From: CAZJOD01 sp964547525 | GTDB lineage: Bacteria > Bacillota > Clostridia > JAAYHZ01 | Length of the DNA: 7,521 nt | Direction of reading: 5' to 3' | NCBI GenBank assembly: GCA_964547525.1 | Contig: CAZJOD010000174.1 | Coordinates: 1-7,521, forward strand | In this document: positions 1 through 6,085 of the stretch, piece by piece | Numbering within the stretch: the first letter of the stretch is position 1 | Layout of the letters: the number at the start of each line of letters is the position of its first letter | The notes under the pieces: generated by a model | The model's input: the letters and a program-made list of their open reading frames with translations, nothing else | What the model was told of the DNA's origin: nothing | Database searches by the model: none | Translations under genes and position numbers: made by a program

Positions 1-1668
1 TCGGCATTGACACCCGATATGGTAAAAATGCCGAAGGTAACCGGTATGGACTACCTCAGAGCACAGCAAACCCTTGAATCTTTAGGCATTGATTACGATA
101 TGGTTTTAGCCTATTCCTCGAGAGATTATCCGGATAGAATAATTTCTCAGAGTATACCTGAAGGAACCAAAATAAAAGCAAAAAACATTGTGGTTAAAAT
201 CACAAGAAATTATGCTTTTGAATTGCCTTCGGTACAAGGTAGATACATAGAAAGCGCTGACGAGGTATTGACCAAGCGCGGTATAGCTTATAAAACAACA
301 AAGGGTTATAATGCAGAATATAATAAGGGTATTGTATTATCCCAAGAACCCGGACCGGGAAACCTGCCTGTAAAAGATGACTTCTTCGTCCGTTTATATG
401 TCAATGATGATGTATATATGCCTGATGTGACAAATATGCAATATGCCGATGCGGTAAAAGTCCTTGAAGAATTGAATATAAAATTTAGCATTAATAAAAT
501 CATCAATAAACAAGAGCCCGGTCATAGGGTTGTAAATCAAAGGCCGGCTCCGGGTGAGAAAGTTCTAAATTCTTATAAAATTGTCGCTTTAGATGTTAAT
601 GTTGCCATATCTCTCCCGGATTTGGAAGGTTTAAACGAAAACCAAGTCATTGAAACTTTAAAGTATGAAGGCTTTAGCAAGATAAACCTAACTTCCGCCG
701 GTTCATACATAGGGTTACCCGGTTCTTTTGTTTACACAGATTATCACCCGGGTGTAATTGTTATTTCCGATGAATTTATAAATATATGTTACATAGACGA
801 TAGAAAAATCTTTATAGAGGACAATACATTAGCTTCTTTGATAGAATCTGTAAAAAAAGACATTACTGCGTCACAAGCTTTAAATGTTAAGGTTTTAGAG
901 TATGACGGCAATGGAAAATCCCCTGTTGAAAACCTGGAAGGGATTCAATACTTTAAAAATATAAAAACACTAACTATGCCTAATAATAAAATAAATGATA
1001 TCGTTCCTTTATATTATAATCCATTGCTGGAATATGTGGATTTAAGCAACAACGAAATATTTTCATTTGCAGGTGTTATTTACGATACTATAGAACGTTC
1101 TTATGTTAAAGAAGTTAATGTATTTATGAATCTAGTCAATCTGAAAGAACTGAACCTGTCGGGAAATTATATTGTGAATATCTATATGTTATCCTCTTTA
1201 ACTCGGCTGGAAGCGGTAGATTTATCCGGGAATTCCATAATCGATATATCTTCTTTAACATCATTAAACGAATTAAAAAGCATAAACCTTTCTAACAACG
1301 ATATTTCAGAACTTCCCGAAATAGAATTACCGGTTAATTTAATCGAACTTGATTTATCATACAACAGTATAACCGATATAACCATGTTATCCTCTTTGGA
1401 AAACCTTGAAATTTTACATTTGGCAGGCAACTTGATTACCGACATAACTCCTCTGGGAAATTTAAAGAACACCGGTGTTTTAATATTAGATGATAATCCC
1501 GTAACGGATCTTACCCCCCTTAAAAACTTGGAAACACTGTACCGGTTGTCTTTAGTAGGTGTTCCCGTATCCGATTACTCTCCACTTAAAAACTTACCCG
1601 GTTTGGAAGGTTTGGAAATAGACGGAGATGGAGACTTTGACGACTTTGAGTATATCGATAATTTATAG
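1..1668 (+). CDS. PASTA-repeat plus leucine-rich-repeat protein, 5' partial
   Basis: Probable cell-surface binding protein. The frame is open to the first base, and the residues before the first repeat (ending PDMVKMPKV) look like a linker between PASTA units, so the true start lies upstream and the TTG at 7 is probably internal. Numbered from that TTG, PASTA-type units lie at about 8-66, 73-132 and 138-198, each opening with a (M/L)P-x-V motif and ending with a Q/P-G-rich strand. A fourth, degenerate unit is at about 203-265. A leucine-rich domain covers about 314-541, with internalin-like repeats of 21-22 residues (L-L-L-S-x-N-x-I-x-D-I). One early repeat is enlarged at about 357-375. The C-terminus is acidic and has no sortase motif or membrane segment. 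PASTA units are known to bind peptidoglycan or stabilise kinase and PBP ectodomains. LRRs bind proteins. The missing N-terminus could hold a kinase, a signal peptide or only a membrane anchor. The exact function is unknown. Confidence 0.85.
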   Translation, partial: SALTPDMVKMPKVTGMDYLRAQQTLESLGIDYDMVLAYSSRDYPDRIISQSIPEGTKIKAKNIVVKITRNYAFELPSVQGRYIESADEVLTKRGIAYKTTKGYNAEYNKGIVLSQEPGPGNLPVKDDFFVRLYVNDDVYMPDVTNMQYADAVKVLEELNIKFSINKIINKQEPGHRVVNQRPAPGEKVLNSYKIVALDVNVAISLPDLEGLNENQVIETLKYEGFSKINLTSAGSYIGLPGSFVYTDYHPGVIVISDEFINICYIDDRKIFIEDNTLASLIESVKKDITASQALNVKVLEYDGNGKSPVENLEGIQYFKNIKTLTMPNNKINDIVPLYYNPLLEYVDLSNNEIFSFAGVIYDTIERSYVKEVNVFMNLVNLKELNLSGNYIVNIYMLSSLTRLEAVDLSGNSIIDISSLTSLNELKSINLSNNDISELPEIELPVNLIELDLSYNSITDITMLSSLENLEILHLAGNLITDITPLGNLKNTGVLILDDNPVTDLTPLKNLETLYRLSLVGVPVSDYSPLKNLPGLEGLEIDGDGDFDDFEYIDNL

Positions 1669-1679
1669 CGGGGAATGTG

Positions 1680-1705
1680 AAAAAGACCGAACATACGGTA
1701 TTTTT
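1680..1705 (+). terminator. Weak intrinsic terminator after the PASTA-LRR gene
   Basis: An A tract, a 4-bp stem (ACCG / CGGT) with a six-base loop, one mismatch and then TTTTT. The A and T tracts can extend the stem. It lies 12 bases after the stop codon, the usual position, but the GC core is short, so read-through into the next gene is plausible. Confidence 0.4.
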
Positions 1706-1742
1706 AACGTATACATCCTGTACTATGCACCATAGGCTTCAT

Positions 1743-1762
1743 ATGATATAATGGTATATCAT
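1743..1762. repeat. 8-bp perfect inverted repeat overlapping the -10 element
   Basis: ATGATATA, four bases (ATGG), then TATATCAT. The left arm contains most of the extended -10 hexamer and the right arm covers the predicted transcript start. A protein bound here would block RNA polymerase, so it is a candidate operator. The arms are purely A/T apart from one base pair, so chance symmetry is possible. Confidence 0.4.
1744..1752 (+). promoter_or_regulatory. Extended -10 promoter for the deacetylase gene
   Basis: TG-A-TATAAT is a perfect extended -10 element. The -35 region 17 bp upstream (TATGCA, 1724-1729) is poor, which is typical of extended -10 promoters. The predicted transcript start near 1759 leaves a leader of about 20-30 bases before the ribosome binding site and start codon. 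Confidence 0.6.
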
Positions 1763-1787
1763 TTGATCTTTAGAAAGGATGAAAGAT

Positions 1788-3629
1788 TTGGATAAGAAAA
1801 AGCAGAAATACTACATGAGTAGATTATATTTAAATATAGGGTTCATAATAATCAGTGTATTACTGGTTTATTTTGCAGCTTCATATTCTTTAAATTTTTT
1901 AAAAGCAGGAGAGCAGGACAAAGCCGAACAGGAACTAATAGATCTGATTAATGAAAAAACAGTAGCATTCGGAGCGTATTTAAAAGACGGGAATTATGAA
2001 AAAGCTGAAGAAATGTTACAGTTTGTAGAAAACAATAATCCCGGGGGCAAATTTAACCACTATATTACAGAAATGAACCGAATGGTACTTGATGATTTTA
2101 ATTTGATAAGTCAATCCTTATACAATGATACCATTAACAGCAGTATCGCTCAGAGAATAGACGGCTTAAAAGTATTCCGGGAAGATATTTCAGGATTACT
2201 CGAAGATGTGGTAGATGAAAATTATAACTTATATCTCGATCTAAAAGCCGAATACCGTATGACTCATAATTTTTTAAATAATGCAAAATTATTCGATTTC
2301 TTTAATGAGAAGTTGGATACATATATAGCAACCGTCAAAAGCCTAAACGAAACACGCACGGATTATCAAAAAGCGGTAAGTTACATGGAAAGCGAATTAT
2401 ATCTCGAAGCAATTACGTTTTTTCTAAAAGTATCCGAAAACGACATTCAATTCTATGCGGATGCACAAAAAAGAATCGAAGAATGTAATAATAAAATACT
2501 ACAATCATACATGTCAAAAGCTCAGCCTTTAATAGACACCGAAAATTATCAGGACGCTTTAAATATATTATATCAAGCTAAAAACATATTCCCTGACAAC
2601 ACAGAAATATCAGCGAAAATAGACTTTTGTAACCGTAGAATCAGTGATTATAGAATATATGAAGGACCGATTTACCATATTTTCTTTCATAGTTTAATAG
2701 TGTATCCCCAATTGGCTTTTGACGGAGATCATATGTCACAAGGATATAATAACTACATGGTTACCGTTGATGAATTTAAAAAAATATTGGTTCAGCTTTA
2801 TGAAAATAATTATGTTTTATATAACATCAACAGAATTTTTGAAACTGTTACAGAAGGAGAACGTACGTATATAAGAAAGCTTCCCGTATATGTACCTGAA
2901 GGAAAAAAACCTTTAATACTGTCCATTGACGATGTCTCATATTATGATTATATGAAAGACGACGGTTTTGCAAGCAGATTGACTTTGGACGATTACGGTA
3001 AAGTGGCAAATATCGTTAAGACACCTGAAGGAGAAGAAATATTGTCATATGAAGGTGATGTAATGTCTATTGTCGATTCTTTTGTAGAACAATACCCTGA
3101 TTTTTCATTCCAAGGTGCAAAGGGTATAATTGCATTGACCGGATATGAAGGTGTTCTAGGTTACCGCACCAATAAGATAGACGCACCGAATTTCGAATCG
3201 ATTCGAAACAACGCGATTATGGTGGCCAACGCTTTGAAAGCATCCGGATGGCAATTTGCGAATCATTCTTATTCTCATAGCGATGATTTTACAGACGGAG
3301 AGTTTGAACTTAGTGTATTGCAGTTGGACACCGAACGCTGGAAACGTGAAGTCGAACCCATTGTCGGCAATACAAATATTTATATAACACCGTTCGGTTA
3401 TCAGATAAAAATAGGTTCCGATCACTATAACTATTTAGCTTCACAAGGCTATAATGTTATATGTGTAGTTGGTGGATATCCTTACATAAATTTTACCGAA
3501 AAAGCACTTATGATGGACAGACAGAATGTTGACGGAATAAGAATGTTTCAAAATCCTGAAATGCTTTCAGAACTATTTAATGTAGAATTGGTAATAGACA
3601 AAACACGTCCGTTTAATTTTAATAATTGA
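1788..3629 (+). CDS. Membrane-anchored protein with helical repeats and a divergent polysaccharide deacetylase (NodB-type) domain
   Basis: Predicted extracytoplasmic carbohydrate esterase. I prefer the TTG at 1788 (613 aa) because AGAAAGG ends 9 bases before it. The ATG at 1779 directly abuts that ribosome binding site but would add only three residues. Numbered from the TTG, a lysine-rich start precedes one membrane helix (about 15-38), giving an N-in, C-out topology. Residues about 45-285 are helical and TPR-like, clearest at about 205-280 (YLEAITFFLKV; YQDALNILYQA). From about 295 the sequence follows the polysaccharide deacetylase pattern: YHIFFHS, then VDEFKKIL, then LSIDD (D381, D382) for motif 1, HSYSH (H493, H497) for motif 2 and TPFGY for motif 3. 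The Asp and two His that bind metal are present. Motif 1 lacks the usual TFDDG form, motif 3 has no arginine, and an insert of roughly 60 residues separates motifs 1 and 2. The substrate is unknown; peptidoglycan or a wall polymer is likely. Confidence 0.8.
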   Translation: MDKKKQKYYMSRLYLNIGFIIISVLLVYFAASYSLNFLKAGEQDKAEQELIDLINEKTVAFGAYLKDGNYEKAEEMLQFVENNNPGGKFNHYITEMNRMVLDDFNLISQSLYNDTINSSIAQRIDGLKVFREDISGLLEDVVDENYNLYLDLKAEYRMTHNFLNNAKLFDFFNEKLDTYIATVKSLNETRTDYQKAVSYMESELYLEAITFFLKVSENDIQFYADAQKRIEECNNKILQSYMSKAQPLIDTENYQDALNILYQAKNIFPDNTEISAKIDFCNRRISDYRIYEGPIYHIFFHSLIVYPQLAFDGDHMSQGYNNYMVTVDEFKKILVQLYENNYVLYNINRIFETVTEGERTYIRKLPVYVPEGKKPLILSIDDVSYYDYMKDDGFASRLTLDDYGKVANIVKTPEGEEILSYEGDVMSIVDSFVEQYPDFSFQGAKGIIALTGYEGVLGYRTNKIDAPNFESIRNNAIMVANALKASGWQFANHSYSHSDDFTDGEFELSVLQLDTERWKREVEPIVGNTNIYITPFGYQIKIGSDHYNYLASQGYNVICVVGGYPYINFTEKALMMDRQNVDGIRMFQNPEMLSELFNVELVIDKTRPFNFNN

Positions 3630-3717
3630 TTTATGAAATCGAATTTTAAAACGGAACCGAAAAATCAATTGACGAAAGTGAAGGTATTTTCAATGACTAG
3701 TACACTATAGTTCACAG

Positions 3718-3746
3718 TAAATGAGTTGTTTCAGTGAAATCATTTA
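3718..3746 (+). repeat. Nested hairpin just before the terminator
   Basis: The outer arms TAAATGA and TCATTTA (7 bp) enclose a smaller stem TTTC-AGT-GAAA, with a 4-base bulge on the left side. It ends five bases before the A tract of the terminator and could protect the 3' end of the deacetylase transcript. It has no U-tract of its own. The role is inferred only from position. Confidence 0.35.
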
Positions 3747-3751
3747 TACTA

Positions 3752-3788
3752 AAAAAATACAGGAGCATCAAATACTCCTGTATTTTTT
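3752..3788. terminator. Bidirectional rho-independent terminator between convergent genes
   Basis: A perfect stem of A6-TACAGGAG (3752-3765) and CTCCTGTA-T6 (3775-3788) around a 9-base loop. The flanking A and T runs make it work in both directions, so it can end both the deacetylase transcript (+) and the DUF1858 transcript (-), whose stop codon lies 15 bases away. Confidence 0.9.
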
Positions 3789-3802
3789 ATTGTTCCGTAA
3801 TA

Positions 3803-4006
3803 TTATTTGCTTTCCAAATAACTATTTAATTCGTCTACCAATTGTTGTGCATCAACTCCATGAGCAGCGGAAGCTTCTTTAATACTTTCGGATGAAGCTA
3901 CCGGGCAACCTATGCAATGCATTCCCTTTTTTAAAAATATAGGTGCGGTTCCTTTATCTATTTTCAATACATCCGCAATAATGGTATCAGCTGTTACTTT
4001 TGCCAT
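3803..4006 (-). CDS. DUF1858-type small CxxC (redox disulfide) protein
   Basis: A 67-residue soluble protein with the pattern of the DUF1858 family: an N-terminal TADTIIADVLK segment, then P-x-F-LKKGMHCIGCP with C31 and C34 as a CxxC pair, then S-E-SIKEA-AHG and a C-terminal helix. These proteins are common in anaerobes, alone or fused to other redox proteins. The cysteine pair is thought to be redox-active or to bind a ligand, but no reaction is established. The ATG is well supported by AGGAGG (about 4015-4020) eight bases upstream. The length is normal for the stand-alone family. The gene ends at the shared bidirectional terminator and appears monocistronic, with its upstream region reaching the assembly gap. 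The family call is firm; the role in this cell is unknown. Confidence 0.9.
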   Translation of the reverse strand: MAKVTADTIIADVLKIDKGTAPIFLKKGMHCIGCPVASSESIKEASAAHGVDAQQLVDELNSYLESK

Positions 4007-4066
4007 AAATACATCCTCCTTCTTTCTTTGATATGTTAATATTAATAAATATATAATTAAATAGGA

Positions 4067-4095
4067 TACATTTTTAAATTTTATTTAAAAATGTA
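4067..4095. repeat. Perfect 12-bp AT-rich inverted repeat upstream of the DUF1858 gene
   Basis: The arms TACATTTTTAAA and TTTAAAAATGTA are separated by five bases. No T-run follows on either strand, so it does not look like an intrinsic terminator. It lies 61 bases upstream of the DUF1858 start. The inner part of its left arm (TTTAAA on the - strand, 4073-4078) could serve as a weak -35 with TATATA 17 bp downstream. It is therefore a candidate operator for that gene. I do not recognise the motif as the site of a named regulator. Confidence 0.5.
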
Positions 4096-4113
4096 CGCCG
4101 ACCCGAGGACGCT

Positions 4114-4213
4114 NNNNNNNNNNNNNNNNNNNNNNNNNNNNNNNNNNNNNNNNNNNNNNNNNNNNNNNNNNNNNNNNNNNNNNNNNNNNNNNNNNNNNNN
4201 NNNNNNNNNNNNN
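4114..4213. other. Assembly gap of 100 N
   Basis: Exactly 100 undetermined bases, the usual placeholder for a scaffold gap of unknown size. The sequenced ends are short GC-rich stretches (4096-4113 and 4214-4220), unlike the AT-rich intergenic DNA around them. Any terminator for the isocitrate dehydrogenase transcript, and possibly other genes, would lie inside. Adjacency of the DUF1858 and isocitrate dehydrogenase genes is therefore unproven. Confidence 0.98.
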
Positions 4214-4231
4214 GCCGTGGATATTATTTTT

Positions 4232-5443
4232 TTACAACAATTCCTCTAGCCTATCTCTGATTTCATCAAGGAACTTTTCGGTATTAACTATTTTTACATC
4301 CTGCTCTTCACACAACACAGCCAAGTCTTTTGTCATAACTCCACTTTCTATAACGTCGATTGCAGCTTTCTCCAATTTATCTGCAAAATTCACCAGGTCC
4401 TCCAATCCGTCAAGATCTCCACGTTTCTTCAGAGCACCGGTCCATGCAAACAGCGTGGCCATAGAGTTGGTTGAGGTTTTCTCACCGGCTAAGTGTTTGT
4501 AATAATGACGTTGTACCGTACCGTGTGCGGCTTCGTATTCATAATGTCCTTCAGGTGATACCAATACAGATGTCATCATTGCCAAACTTCCGAAAGCTGT
4601 AGCCACCATGTCCGACATAACATCACCGTCATAATTTTTGCATGCCCAAACCATTCCTCCCTCGGAACGAATTATTCGAGCCACCGCATCATCAATCAAA
4701 GTATAAAAATACTCTATTCCTGCATCTGCAAAAGCTTCTTTATATTCGGTCTCATATATCTCTTCAAATATATCCATAAAAGTATGATCATATGTCTTTG
4801 ATATGGTTTGTTTTGTCGCAAACCACAAATCCATTTTTACATTCAGTGCAAATTTAAAGCATGCTCTCGCAAAACTCTTTATGGATTTATGAGTATTGTG
4901 CATTGACATCACAATTCCACCCTCGTTGTCGAACTCATGAATAGTTTGTGCGGTTTTATTTCCGTGTTCATCGGTAAATACCATTTCAGCCAAGCCCTTA
5001 CCCGATGATTTATATTCAACATCCTTATATACATCGCCGTAAGCATGTCTCGCTATAATTATGGGCTTTTCCCATGATTTAACGAAAGGTTTGATGTTAT
5101 TAACCAAGATAGGTGCTCTAAATACCGTGCCGTCTAAAATAGCCCTTAAAGTACCATTCGGACTTTTCCACATTTTCTTTAAATTATATTCTTTTATCCT
5201 TGATGCATCAGGTGTAATGGTAGCGCACTTTACACCTACACCATATTTTTTGATTGCATACGCCGCTTCTTCAGTCACTTTATCGTCTGTATCATCTCTA
5301 TATTTCAATCCAAGGTCGTAATATTCGGTCTTTAATTCAATATATGGGTTTAGCAACTTGTCTTTAATCATTTGCCAAATAATCCTTGTCATTTCATCTC
5401 CGTCTATTTCAACCAGCGGAGTTTTCATTTTAATCTTTTCCAT
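4232..5443 (-). CDS. icd: NADP-dependent isocitrate dehydrogenase (homodimeric, eukaryotic-like type)
   Basis: Cytosolic enzyme that oxidatively decarboxylates isocitrate to 2-oxoglutarate with reduction of NADP (EC 1.1.1.42), supplying carbon for glutamate synthesis and NADPH. The 403-residue protein aligns end to end with the ~410-residue family of human IDH1. S94, R100 and R109 lie in the substrate-binding segment KSPNGTLRAILDGTVFR. R132 lies in ARHAYGD and Y139 follows. Metal-binding aspartates are D252 (LIDDAV) and those of KNYDGDVMSD (about 274 and 278). The TVQRH segment carries the Arg-His pair linked to NADP preference. I chose the ATG at 5443: GAGG lies about five bases upstream, whereas the in-frame GTG at 5449 overlaps that site. 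The gene follows fumarase beta but has its own strong promoter. Nothing is missing or frameshifted, and the downstream region runs into the gap. Confidence 0.96.
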   Translation of the reverse strand: MEKIKMKTPLVEIDGDEMTRIIWQMIKDKLLNPYIELKTEYYDLGLKYRDDTDDKVTEEAAYAIKKYGVGVKCATITPDASRIKEYNLKKMWKSPNGTLRAILDGTVFRAPILVNNIKPFVKSWEKPIIIARHAYGDVYKDVEYKSSGKGLAEMVFTDEHGNKTAQTIHEFDNEGGIVMSMHNTHKSIKSFARACFKFALNVKMDLWFATKQTISKTYDHTFMDIFEEIYETEYKEAFADAGIEYFYTLIDDAVARIIRSEGGMVWACKNYDGDVMSDMVATAFGSLAMMTSVLVSPEGHYEYEAAHGTVQRHYYKHLAGEKTSTNSMATLFAWTGALKKRGDLDGLEDLVNFADKLEKAAIDVIESGVMTKDLAVLCEEQDVKIVNTEKFLDEIRDRLEELL

Positions 5444-5484
5444 AAACACCTCTTACAATATTTTTTTCATCATCATTGTTTTTT

Positions 5485-5513
5485 ATTCTACACAAAGGCA
5501 CCAAGGTTGTCAA
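5485..5513 (-). promoter_or_regulatory. Sigma-A promoter for the isocitrate dehydrogenase gene
   Basis: On the - strand, a perfect TTGACA (5508-5513), a 17-bp spacer and TAGAAT (5485-5490, five of six matches). The -35 begins three bases after the fumarase beta stop codon, so promoter and leader fill the whole spacer between the two genes. The transcript should start near 5478, giving a leader of about 35 bases with the ribosome binding site AAGAGG. Confidence 0.8.
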
Positions 5514-5516
5514 ATT

Positions 5517-6047
5517 TTATTTGTACATACTGTCGCCGTAACTGTCTATAACAGTTAGCACCGGAAACCTTTCAACATATAACTTTTGTATGGCTTCAGT
5601 ACCTAAATCGTCAAAAGCTATAGTTTCACGGCTTTTTACACATTGTGCAATCAAAGCGCCAGCTCCTCCGGTCGCTCCGAAATATACACAACCATATTTT
5701 ATCATAGCATCTATAACACTTTTATCACGGCTTCCCTTACCAATCATTCCCGCTAATCCCAATTCGATTAAGCGCGGTGCATACGCATCCATACGGCCTG
5801 ATGTTGTAGGTCCTACAGAACCTATCACTTGACCCGGTTTTGCAGGACACGGACCTGCATAATATATTATTTGACCTTTCACATCAACCGGTAATTTTTC
5901 GTTTTTATCAAGCATATTAATCAATCTTTTGTGTGCGGCATCTCTGGCAGTATATATAAATCCTGTGATTTCGACCATATCTCCACATCTTAAACTTCTA
6001 ATAACTTTCTTATCCGGCGGTGTATGTATATTAACAACGGTTATCAT
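5517..6047 (-). CDS. Class I fumarate hydratase, beta subunit
   Basis: C-terminal-type subunit of the iron-sulfur fumarase that interconverts fumarate and malate (EC 4.2.1.2). It works with the alpha subunit encoded just upstream. At 176 residues it has the normal length of the separate beta subunit. Family features are TARDAAHKR (33-41), the substrate-binding GPTTSGRMD (79-87), GKG (103-105), GATGGAGAL (124-132) and a C-terminal VIDSYGDSMY. The ATG at 6047 is fixed by AAAGGAG six bases upstream. Only 38 bases separate it from the alpha gene, with no terminator, so the two are co-transcribed. The closely related L-tartrate dehydratase beta subunit (TtdB) shares this fold. Context next to a citric-acid-cycle enzyme favours fumarase, but sequence alone does not fully exclude the other substrate. 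Confidence 0.92.
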   Translation of the reverse strand: MITVVNIHTPPDKKVIRSLRCGDMVEITGFIYTARDAAHKRLINMLDKNEKLPVDVKGQIIYYAGPCPAKPGQVIGSVGPTTSGRMDAYAPRLIELGLAGMIGKGSRDKSVIDAMIKYGCVYFGATGGAGALIAQCVKSRETIAFDDLGTEAIQKLYVERFPVLTVIDSYGDSMYK

Positions 6048-6085
6048 CGCATTCTCCTTTGGCTATTTAAAATAAAATCATAACA

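Noticed and set aside
1182..1472. Open frame of 96 codons on the - strand inside the LRR region.
   Set aside because: It is antisense to clear LRR coding sequence, has no recognisable domain, and mirrors the repeat periodicity.
3652..3659. CGGAACCG is the reverse complement of CGGTTCCG in the terminal REP-like hairpin (7480-7487).
   Set aside because: An eight-base match with no shared flanks or stem is easily chance.
4067..4095. The 12-bp inverted repeat as a rho-independent terminator.
   Set aside because: It has no GC core and no T-run follows it on either strand.
4214..4222. GCCGTGGAT beside the gap resembles the end of type I-C CRISPR repeats (CGTGGATTGAAA).
   Set aside because: Only a few bases match and then diverge, no second copy exists in the window, and no cas gene is nearby.
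5441..5449. GTG at 5449 as the start of isocitrate dehydrogenase.
   Set aside because: It overlaps the ribosome binding site. The ATG at 5443 is properly spaced and gives numbering that matches the family.
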